NCBI GenBank assembly: GCA_045592225.1
Contig: JAZNUH010000001.1
Span: 1 to 6,307, forward strand
Source: JAZNUH01 sp045592225
Lineage (GTDB): Bacteria > Bacillota > Clostridia > UMGS1883 > UMGS1540
DNA length: 6,307 nt
Reading direction: 5' to 3'
The notes beneath the pieces are model-generated. The model had not been told where the DNA came from. It was given only the letters and a program-made list of their open reading frames with translations, and made no database searches. The first letter of the stretch is position 1, and every line of letters starts with the position of its first letter. Both the position numbers and the translations under genes were made by a program. Shown piece by piece: positions 1 to 5,622 of the stretch.

Positions 1-141
1 GTAACTGCCGAATCTATGCGTGAGGTATTTATTGTGAGGCATATATATTTATTACCGTTTTGGTCTGTTTTAAGCGCTTCTTCACCGGTAGGAACGGTTG
101 CACCTGTTCCCGCTGCAAAGCCCCAGCCATCAGGCACACCA
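1..141. repeat. Terminal direct repeat, left copy
   Basis: These 141 bases, beginning GTAACTGCCG and ending CAGGCACACCA, recur without a mismatch at the right end of the window (6167-6307). The sequence lies inside the coding region of the minus-strand carbohydrate-binding protein, so it is not a separate element. An overlap of exactly this length at both ends is what a de Bruijn assembler with a largest k-mer of 141 leaves on a closed path. The simplest reading is that the window is one turn of a 6166-bp circular or tandemly repeated unit. A biological 141-bp repeat ending exactly at both contig ends would be a coincidence. Confidence 0.97.
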
Positions 142-573
142 CCGCTTATGCTTTCAAACCCTCCGTTTACTGCCAGTTCAGATAAAAGAGCGTAATCGGG
201 TGCCGTTTCGGGAGTTATTTTCAAAAGCACCGACTGATTCGCGGTAAGTGTAATTGCAAAGCTGCCGTTATTTTGTATTATATTCAGGGTTATCGCCACC
301 GTTTACCTCATATTTTACGGCATAGTTACCGCTATGTACGTTACCGGGGTCATCAGCAGCACTTACAAGGCTGAGCACACTGCCGGCTTTCCACGTATTA
401 ACACCATTCCAGTTTTTCGGTGTACTTCCCGAAACAGCTTCGAAACCACCGTTTGTAACCAGTTCTACATTAAGCTGAACATCTGTAGCCGCAACAGCAG
501 ACACCGGAGACATAACAGTCACCAGCATAATCAGCGCCCCTATTATTGATATAATCCTGTTTTTCTTCGCCAT
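1..573 (-). pseudogene. Secreted carbohydrate-binding-module protein, 5' part, frameshifted
   Basis: This is the N-terminal part of an exported protein. The start at 573 is chosen because GGAGG (582-586 on the minus strand) sits 8 bases upstream; an in-frame ATG at 606 lacks a comparable site. The first 25-30 residues form a classic signal peptide: KKNR, then a hydrophobic stretch, then a likely cut after AVA. Next comes the start of a CBM4/9-like beta-sandwich module (NGGFE, PKNW, HSGNYAVKYEV, GGDNPEY). The frame hits a TAA at 268-270 after 101 residues. Removing one base from the run of four T at 271-274 restores an open frame to the window edge, which reads NNGSFAITLTANQSVLLKI, then a linker, then a second module start (VNGGFESISG). 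The first module is only about 60 residues, under half the usual length, so the break may be a deletion or joint rather than a lone indel. Across the terminal overlap it continues into 5623-6307. The catalytic domain, if there ever was one, is not present. Confidence 0.75.
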
Positions 574-611
574 TTTTCTTTCCTCCATGATGATTAACTT
601 TAGCATTTTAG

Positions 612-639
612 AATATACTACAGGTAAATTTAGTTATAA
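612..639 (-). promoter_or_regulatory. Weak candidate promoter for the secreted protein
   Basis: The 115-bp gap between the regulator's stop and the start at 573 is very AT-rich. On the minus strand it holds TATATT (612-617, one mismatch to the -10 consensus) with TTATAA (634-639, poor -35) 16 bases upstream. This would start transcription roughly 30 bases ahead of the ATG. The match is weak and AT-rich DNA gives such hits by chance. Read-through from the regulator gene is an equally good explanation. Confidence 0.28.
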
Positions 640-679
640 CATAATATTACTGTACTATGCAAACAAAATTTCATCTTCC

Positions 680-696
680 GGGCATTTTTTATGCCC
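680..696 (-). terminator. Short hairpin overlapping the regulator stop codon
   Basis: GGGCAT (680-685) and ATGCCC (691-696) can pair around a 5-base loop; the structure includes the TAA of the regulator (689-691). On the minus strand the 3' side continues GGAAGATGAAATTTTG, without a clean T run, so this is not a textbook intrinsic terminator. It may act as a weak attenuator or mRNA end between the regulator and the secreted-protein gene, or it may be chance. Confidence 0.3.
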
Positions 697-1573
697 TGCT
701 CTCTTCGGATGCAATTCTGTTTTTTTTCCTGAATTGTCCGGGTGTCATCCCCTTGTATTTTTTAAACTTGAAAATAAAATAACTGGTAGTTGAAAAACCC
801 GTGCCGCATGCAATCTCGGTTACACTTTCATCCGACATAAGCAACCTTTTTTCAGCTTCCCTCAATCGTAAAAAGGTTACATAGTCCACAAAGCTTTTGC
901 CTATTGCTTTTTTAAACAAAAACGAAAAGTGATTGTAGCTTACGTTACAATACTCTGCCACCTTGAATTCGGTAACAGTCAGGAAATTTTTATGTATATA
1001 TTCCAGCGCCTTTTTAGCCGTGTCAGTTACCACTGTTGTACCGGACAAAACTTTGTTTTTATAGAGATTTCTGAAAACAGCCGCAAAAATCCTCAGTATA
1101 TCCGCTCGTATAATCAATTCAAAGGTAGTGTCACGTCTGCTCCACTCCCTCATAATTTCGTATATAAGGTCAGCAACATCTTCGCCCCCCAGCTCTTCTG
1201 CCTTAAAAATTTTCTGATGCGATCTGCCCATCATAAAGGGCACAACATACTTATATTCAAACAGAGCAGCTTCATCCACATAAAGAATATGTGGTAAGAA
1301 CTTTATGCATATATAATCGGAATCAGTATTACATATAATTGCATGCGGTTCCTCTGAATTGATTATTATCAGGTCACCGACACAGCAATCCCATCGCACT
1401 CCGTCCAGCCATACCGAAATATCTCCGTTTACCACGTAAAGTATTTCTATGTAATCATGGTAATGATACCACTCGGGTGTACTGTCCTCACTTTTTTTAT
1501 ATATACACCTGAGGCAGTGAATCCAGCTTTTTATTCCGTTAAGAATAAACGGGGCTTCCTCTATATTGTTCAT
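689..1573 (-). CDS. AraC-family transcriptional regulator with cupin sensor
   Basis: This is a 294-residue cytoplasmic DNA-binding regulator of usual AraC/XylS length. Residues about 35-95 form a cupin-like sugar-sensing half (HYHDYIEILYVVNGDISVW, then GDLIIINSEEPHAI at 66-79). Residues about 185-285 hold the two helix-turn-helix motifs: the first around 203-222 (VAEYCNVSYNHFSFLFKKAIG) and the second around 251-272. They end in the family signature GFSTTSYFIFKFKKYKGMTP and the terminal PGQFRKK. The start at 1573 is well supported by GGAGG six bases upstream (1580-1584). The gene diverges from the four-gene sugar operon and lies upstream, on the same strand, of the secreted carbohydrate-binding protein, so it most likely controls the operon and perhaps both. 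The ligand is unknown; by analogy it is a sugar or pathway intermediate. Family assignment is firm; regulatory targets are inferred from position. Confidence 0.95.
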   Translation of the reverse strand: MNNIEEAPFILNGIKSWIHCLRCIYKKSEDSTPEWYHYHDYIEILYVVNGDISVWLDGVRWDCCVGDLIIINSEEPHAIICNTDSDYICIKFLPHILYVDEAALFEYKYVVPFMMGRSHQKIFKAEELGGEDVADLIYEIMREWSRRDTTFELIIRADILRIFAAVFRNLYKNKVLSGTTVVTDTAKKALEYIHKNFLTVTEFKVAEYCNVSYNHFSFLFKKAIGKSFVDYVTFLRLREAEKRLLMSDESVTEIACGTGFSTTSYFIFKFKKYKGMTPGQFRKKNRIASEESRA

Positions 1574-1617
1574 ATAATTCCTCCAATCGTAAAAAATTGA
1601 TATTTTCAGTTAAATAT

Positions 1618-1646
1618 ATTATATCATCTTTTAATCCTATTGGCTA
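1618..1646 (-). promoter_or_regulatory. Candidate promoter of the AraC-type regulator
   Basis: On the minus strand a perfect TATAAT lies at 1618-1623. A 4-of-6 match to the -35 hexamer (TAGCCA, 1641-1646) sits 17 bases upstream. The ATG is 45 bases downstream. The -35 overlaps the -10 of the opposing promoter, so the two polymerases would compete. The assignment rests on hexamer matching in AT-rich DNA. Confidence 0.42.
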
Positions 1647-1650
1647 TAAT
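1622..1650 (+). promoter_or_regulatory. Candidate promoter of the sugar operon
   Basis: A perfect TATAAT (1645-1650), preceded by TGGC, stands 55 bases upstream of the first operon ATG. At the proper distance (1622-1627) there is only TATCAT, a poor -35. A strong -10 with a bad -35 is typical of promoters that need an activator, which fits the AraC-type protein encoded next door. This is inference from motif and context. Confidence 0.42.
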
Positions 1651-1654
1651 AAAA

Positions 1655-1686
1655 TTGAAAAAGTTAATTTTTTATACTTTGAAAAG
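1655..1686 (+). promoter_or_regulatory. Direct repeat TTGAAAA in the operon leader
   Basis: TTGAAAA occurs at 1655-1661 and again at 1679-1685, 24 bases apart start to start, close to two helical turns plus a little. AraC-family proteins often bind such direct half-sites. The pair lies downstream of the candidate -10 and its second copy runs into the ribosome binding site. If bound it would more likely repress than activate, or it may be chance in A/T-rich DNA. Confidence 0.22.
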
Positions 1687-1705
1687 AAAGGATCTGAATC
1701 TTATT

Positions 1706-2773
1706 ATGACTAAAAAATTAAAACTTGGCCTCATTGGACTTGGAGGAATATGCCGCATGGCACACCTCCCCTCGTATCAAAAACTTGACAATGTTGAAAT
1801 TGTTGCCATCTGTGATATAAATCCCGAGAAAATTGACACTTGCAAGGCAGATTTTGCTCTCGGAGATGTAGCCTCATTTACAGATTATAAAGAACTTCTG
1901 AATTACGAAGGTCTGGATTTCGTAGATATCTGCACCCCCAACTATCTTCATTCAATCATTGCCGTTGATGCCCTGAACAAAGGTATTAACGTGCTGTGCG
2001 AAAAGCCGGATGCAATATCCGTTCCCGAAGCACAGAGAATGAAAGAAGCTGCCGAAAAATCGGGTAAGCATCTTATGGTTATAAGAAACAACCGCTTCCG
2101 CCCCACATCAAGATACCTGAAAAAATTTATTGAAGACGGAAAAATGGGTGAAATTTACTGCGGACGTTGCGGTTGGCAGCGTCGTCGCGGTATCCCCGGC
2201 AAGGGCGGCTGGTTCACAACCACGGAACAGTCGGGCGGTGGTCCCCTTATTGACCTTGGCGTACATATGATTGACCTTTCCATTTGGCTTATGGGCAACC
2301 CCACTCCCGTTTCAGTATCAGGATGTACCTACAGAAAATTTGCCGATTCGGAAACATCAGATTCTGTCGACTCTGTTTTCGGTGAAAAGAAGGCTGACGG
2401 TACCTTTGATGTCGAGGATCTTGCTATGGGCTTTATCCGATTTGATAACGGCGCCTGCCTGCAAATTGAATTTTCCTGGGCATCAAATGTTGAAACAGAC
2501 CGGATTTTTGTTGAACTGCGCGGCACAAAAGCAGGTTCCAGCTTTGACGGCAATTCTATCAAAATATTCACAGAGGACGACGGTACTCTTGTAAATCTCG
2601 AACCCCGAGTTTCAGACAATATCAGTATGCATTACGAAAACATAAAGCATTTTACCGATGTTCTCATGTCCGGTACAAAGCCTGACTTTATTCCCATACA
2701 GGGCTTTAATATGATTAAAATCTTAAAGGCTATATACACATCTGCAGAAACAGGTGCAGAGGTAAGGCTTTAA
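1706..2773 (+). CDS. Gfo/Idh/MocA-family sugar oxidoreductase (first copy)
   Basis: This 355-residue cytoplasmic NAD(P)-dependent dehydrogenase oxidises or reduces a sugar hydroxyl. The N-terminal Rossmann fold is seen in KLGLIGLGGICRMAH (6-20), with the acidic residue after beta-2 in AICDIN (34-39). The catalytic lysine is in CEKP (98-101). The C-terminal half carries the family active-site block SGGGPLIDLGVHMIDL (176-191), with Asp183, His187 and Asp190 as likely substrate or catalytic residues. I start at ATG 1706 because the Rossmann strand begins just after it; an in-frame ATG at 1640 would add 22 residues that fit no family and would overlap the candidate promoter. The nearest ribosome site, AAAGGA (1687-1692), is 13 bases away, longer than ideal. 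It is first in the operon, 22 bases ahead of the ThuA-like gene. The RRRGIPGKGGWF stretch (159-170) before the active site is likely substrate-specific. Relatives include glycoside 3-dehydrogenases, inositol dehydrogenases and levoglucosan dehydrogenase; the substrate cannot be settled here. Confidence 0.93.
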   Translation: MTKKLKLGLIGLGGICRMAHLPSYQKLDNVEIVAICDINPEKIDTCKADFALGDVASFTDYKELLNYEGLDFVDICTPNYLHSIIAVDALNKGINVLCEKPDAISVPEAQRMKEAAEKSGKHLMVIRNNRFRPTSRYLKKFIEDGKMGEIYCGRCGWQRRRGIPGKGGWFTTTEQSGGGPLIDLGVHMIDLSIWLMGNPTPVSVSGCTYRKFADSETSDSVDSVFGEKKADGTFDVEDLAMGFIRFDNGACLQIEFSWASNVETDRIFVELRGTKAGSSFDGNSIKIFTEDDGTLVNLEPRVSDNISMHYENIKHFTDVLMSGTKPDFIPIQGFNMIKILKAIYTSAETGAEVRL

Positions 2774-2795
2774 TATCTGTGAAAGGACTGTAATT

Positions 2796-3500
2796 ATGAA
2801 TGTAACTATTTGGAATGAATATTTTCACGAACAAAACGATCCCTTTGTCGCAAACCTTTACCCGAAGGGTATTCACGGTTGTATCGCTGACATACTGAGA
2901 ACGGATGATATAAATGTAAGAACGGCAACACTTTATGATGAAGAGTGCGGTCTTACTGACGAAGTTCTGGCAGATACGGATGTTCTTGTATGGTGGGGTC
3001 ACTTTAAAAATGGAGATGTTCCTGATCATATTGTAGATAGAGTTCATAAATATGTTATGGGCGGAATGGGACTCATTGTTCTTCATTCAGCGCATTTTTC
3101 CAAAATATTCACCAAGGTTATGGGCACAAGCTGCTGTCTTAAATGGCGTGATAATGAGCACGAAAGAATATGGACCATTGCTCCCAATCACCCCATTGCA
3201 GAAGGCGTGGACGAAACCTTTGCACTTGATAACGAGGAAATGTACGGTGAACCTTTTGACATTCCCAATCCCGAGGCAGTTATTTTCCTCGGCTGGTTCC
3301 GTGGCGGTGAGGTCTTCAGATCAGGATGTACATGGACCCGCGGCAACGGCAAGGTTTTCTATTTCCAGCCGGGTCACGAGAGAAATACCGCTTTTGAAAA
3401 TCCCAATGTCCGGAAAATACTCCGCAATGCAGTAAGATGGGCGTGTCCTATAAAGAAAAACATAGTTATGCGGGCTCCCCGGAGTGAGCCGCTTGAATAA
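2796..3500 (+). CDS. ThuA-like protein (trehalose-utilisation family, class I GATase-like fold)
   Basis: This is a 234-residue cytoplasmic protein of the ThuA family, full length for the compact single-domain form. Seen in the sequence: the N-terminal VTIWNEYFHEQ (3-13), the conserved YPKGIHG (22-28), a DVLVWWGH strand (62-69), LIVLHSAHFSK (93-103) at the position of the nucleophile elbow in related folds, LKWRDNEHE (115-123), and near the C terminus QPGHERN (191-197). The elbow position carries Ser/Ala-His, not Cys, so ordinary glutamine amidotransferase chemistry is not expected. In rhizobia ThuA works with the Gfo/Idh enzyme ThuB on trehalose and related disaccharides through 3-keto intermediates. 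Here it likewise lies between a Gfo/Idh gene and a sugar isomerase gene, which suggests a role on a keto-sugar intermediate. AAAGGA (2782-2787), 8 bases before the ATG, supports the start. Family call is strong; the reaction is inferred. Confidence 0.92.
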   Translation: MNVTIWNEYFHEQNDPFVANLYPKGIHGCIADILRTDDINVRTATLYDEECGLTDEVLADTDVLVWWGHFKNGDVPDHIVDRVHKYVMGGMGLIVLHSAHFSKIFTKVMGTSCCLKWRDNEHERIWTIAPNHPIAEGVDETFALDNEEMYGEPFDIPNPEAVIFLGWFRGGEVFRSGCTWTRGNGKVFYFQPGHERNTAFENPNVRKILRNAVRWACPIKKNIVMRAPRSEPLE

Positions 3501-3521
3501 GTGCAGGAAAGGAGCAGATTT

Positions 3522-4487
3522 ATGAAGCTTTCTGTAATGTCTCCCGTACTGGGAAGTATGAATACGGAGGAGGCTCTTGATTATCTGGGAAGACTGGGTG
3601 TTGACAGCATTGAAATAGGTGCCGGCGGATACCCCGGCAAGGTACACCTTGACCCTAAGGATTATCTTGATAATCCCGAAAATGTATGCCATCTCAAAGA
3701 GCTTTTGAAAAAAAACAATCTGGAAATATCCGCTATTGCCTGTCACGGCAATCCCGTACATCCCAATAAAGCAATTGCAACACGGTTTCATAACGAGTTT
3801 GTTGATGCGATGAAGGTTGCCGCACTTTTGGATGTTGATACAATCATCGTATTCTCAGGCTGCCCCGGTGACTGCGCCCATTCCCAAAATCCCAACTGGG
3901 TTACCTGTGCATGGCCGCCTGAATACCTTGATATTCTCGAATGGCAATGGCAGGAGGTTCTCACCCCCTACTGGAAGGAAACCGCAAAACTGGCAGCCGA
4001 AACAGGAATCAAAAAGATTGCATTTGAAATGCACCCCGGATTTTGCGTTTACAATCCGGCAACTCTCTTGAAACTCAGAGCCGCCGTCGGTGATATAATA
4101 GGCGCAAACTTTGATCCCAGCCACCTTTTCTGGCAGGGAATTGACCCTTGTGAAGCCATAAAACTTCTGGGCAATGCCATCTATCATTTCCATGCGAAGG
4201 ATACGCGGATCGACAAGGCAAACACCGCTAAAAACGGAGTTCTTGACACTCAGGAATACAGTGATATTTTAAACCGCTCATGGGTATTTCGCACCGTAGG
4301 CTACGGTCACGATAAGGATATATGGAAAGATATGATATCAACCCTCAGGGCAGTAGGCTATGACGGTGCAATATCAATTGAACACGAGGATGCTCTTATG
4401 TCATCCAAAGAAGGGCTTGAAAAGGCTATCGCCTTTTTAAAGGATATACTCATATATGAATCAGCAGAAGAAATGTGGTGGATATAA
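3522..4487 (+). CDS. Sugar phosphate isomerase/epimerase-like TIM barrel (xylose isomerase-like)
   Basis: This is a 321-residue cytoplasmic metal enzyme of the AP-endonuclease-2/xylose-isomerase-like superfamily (COG1082 type). The barrel strands can be followed from MKLSVMSP through IEIGAGGYPG (30-39), ISAIACHGNP (69-78), TIIVFSGCPGD (107-117), IAFEMHPG (166-173), ANFDPSHLFWQGID (195-208), YHFHAKD (221-227) and ISIEHED (284-290). The expected divalent-metal ligands are Glu169, Asp198, His224 and Glu287. Family members move carbonyl groups or invert a centre alpha to a ketone; E. coli YcjR, a 3-keto-glycoside epimerase, is one precedent next to a Gfo/Idh gene. The start at 3522 is chosen because AAAGGAG lies 7 bases upstream. 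A GTG at 3501 would sit before that site and add seven unconserved residues. It follows the ThuA-like gene by 21 bases and shares the final A of its stop with the next start. The exact substrate is unknown. Confidence 0.92.
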   Translation: MKLSVMSPVLGSMNTEEALDYLGRLGVDSIEIGAGGYPGKVHLDPKDYLDNPENVCHLKELLKKNNLEISAIACHGNPVHPNKAIATRFHNEFVDAMKVAALLDVDTIIVFSGCPGDCAHSQNPNWVTCAWPPEYLDILEWQWQEVLTPYWKETAKLAAETGIKKIAFEMHPGFCVYNPATLLKLRAAVGDIIGANFDPSHLFWQGIDPCEAIKLLGNAIYHFHAKDTRIDKANTAKNGVLDTQEYSDILNRSWVFRTVGYGHDKDIWKDMISTLRAVGYDGAISIEHEDALMSSKEGLEKAIAFLKDILIYESAEEMWWI

Positions 4488-5578
4488 TGAAAATGTACAA
4501 ACTCGGTATTATCGGCTTCGGCAGTATGGCAAATACACATTTTAAGGTCATCTCAAACAAAGGACACGATCCGGCTATAACAGGATGTGTTGACAATGTT
4601 GAGGTGAAGGGTGTTTTTGATATAAACCCTGTCAGAATGGACCTTGCCAAAAGTTATGGACTGATTGCATATTCTTCACGTGAGGAGCTCCTCGCAGACC
4701 CTGAAATTGATATAGTTTTAGTTGCTACAACCAATGATGCTCACGCAGAAAACTGTATTGCCGCTCTTGAGGCAGGCAAGCATGTTATATGCGAAAAGCC
4801 TGTTACGGTAAGCACAGAAGAACTCGAACTTGTCACAAACACGGCAAAGCGTTGCGGTAAACTTTTCACCGTAAATCATAACCGACGTGTTAACCGTGAT
4901 TTCCTTCTCATGAAAGACAAGGTTGAAAGCGGCATATTGGGTAAGGTTTATTCCATCGAATCACGTGTAGAAGGTTCACGCGGTGTGCCCGAAGGATGGC
5001 GTACAAGTAAGGCTCTGGGTGGCGGAATGATGTATGACTGGGGTGTTCACCTGATTGATCAGATACTTTATATGTGTCCTCAGAAGGTTACACAAGTCTA
5101 CTGTAAAATGCTTAGCATTCATTATCCGGAAGTTGACGATAACTTCCATCTCCATATGACATTTGAAGACGGTCTTTCGGTAATTGTTGAGGTTTCCACA
5201 AATAACTACGTTACACATCCAAGATGGTATGTCCTGGGCGAAGAGGGAAGTATGATAATTGAAAACTGGCAATGTGACGGAAAAATTGTCCGCAAAATTC
5301 AGTCGGACAATAAATGGACAGATGATGTGGTTATCACAGCAGCAGGTCCAACCAAAACAATGGCACCACGCAATCCTAACTCAACAGAGGTAACCGAACT
5401 TTCGTTACCCGAAGGAATCACCGACAGTCTGAGCGCAAGTTACGACCAGCTTACCGCGGCAATTGAAGGCAAAGCAGAGCTGACAATCACCCCCGGGCAG
5501 GCAATGAGAGTTATGAAGGTTATGGAAGCCGCATTCGAATCTGCTGAAAAAAATAAATCCATAGACCTTTTACTGTAA
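4487..5578 (+). CDS. Gfo/Idh/MocA-family sugar oxidoreductase (second copy)
   Basis: This 363-residue NAD(P)-dependent dehydrogenase is clearly diverged from the first operon gene and not a recent duplicate. The Rossmann motif is LGIIGFGSMANTHF (6-19), with GVFDIN (42-47) as the second strand and acidic end. The catalytic lysine is Lys104 in CEKPVTVS. The C-terminal active-site block is GGGMMYDWGVHLIDQ (178-192), with Asp184, His188 and Asp191. It lacks the extended loop around residues 211-236 of the first enzyme. ATG 4487 overlaps the previous stop as TAATG, and the upstream sequence (GGTGGA, 4477-4482) is a poor, close ribosome site, so translation is probably coupled to the isomerase gene. 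ATG 4493 is an alternative start. Two dehydrogenases in one operon suggest that one oxidises a sugar and the other reduces the product, recycling the cofactor, or that they act on different carbons. This last point is inference. Confidence 0.93.
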   Translation: MKMYKLGIIGFGSMANTHFKVISNKGHDPAITGCVDNVEVKGVFDINPVRMDLAKSYGLIAYSSREELLADPEIDIVLVATTNDAHAENCIAALEAGKHVICEKPVTVSTEELELVTNTAKRCGKLFTVNHNRRVNRDFLLMKDKVESGILGKVYSIESRVEGSRGVPEGWRTSKALGGGMMYDWGVHLIDQILYMCPQKVTQVYCKMLSIHYPEVDDNFHLHMTFEDGLSVIVEVSTNNYVTHPRWYVLGEEGSMIIENWQCDGKIVRKIQSDNKWTDDVVITAAGPTKTMAPRNPNSTEVTELSLPEGITDSLSASYDQLTAAIEGKAELTITPGQAMRVMKVMEAAFESAEKNKSIDLLL

Positions 5579-5579
5579 A

Positions 5580-5622
5580 ATTAAAAATGACGGTACTGAA
5601 TATCGGTACCGTCATTTTTAAT
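5580..5622. terminator. Bidirectional intrinsic terminator
   Basis: ATTAAAAATGACGGTAC (5580-5596) and its exact reverse complement (5606-5622) form a perfect 17-bp stem with a 9-base loop that can close further through G-C and A-T pairs. Each strand ends in a CATTTTTAAT tail, so it can stop transcription from both sides. It fills the 44-base gap between the stop of the second dehydrogenase (5576-5578) and the stop of the convergent secreted-protein gene (5623-5625). Confidence 0.92.

Noticed and set aside
61..240. Tandem internal repeat suggested by two NGGFE module starts
   Set aside because: The two module starts resemble each other only at protein level, as members of one family. I see no DNA-level repeat between them beyond the terminal overlap.
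574..606. Upstream ATG codons at 606 and 588 for the secreted protein
   Set aside because: The GGAGG site overlaps the second of these and is properly placed only for the ATG at 573, which begins a standard signal peptide.
929..1297. Plus-strand open frame inside the AraC regulator
   Set aside because: It is antisense to a well-defined regulator, with no ribosome site or family features.
1640..1705. Upstream in-frame ATG for the first dehydrogenase
   Set aside because: It would add 22 unconserved residues before the Rossmann strand, has no ribosome site, and starts inside the candidate promoter.
3501..3521. GTG start for the isomerase directly after the ThuA-like stop
   Set aside because: The good AAAGGAG site lies downstream of it and points to ATG 3522, where the first barrel strand begins.
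3321..3791. Minus-strand open frame across the ThuA-like and isomerase genes
   Set aside because: It spans the boundary of two confident genes on the other strand and has no start signal or domain.
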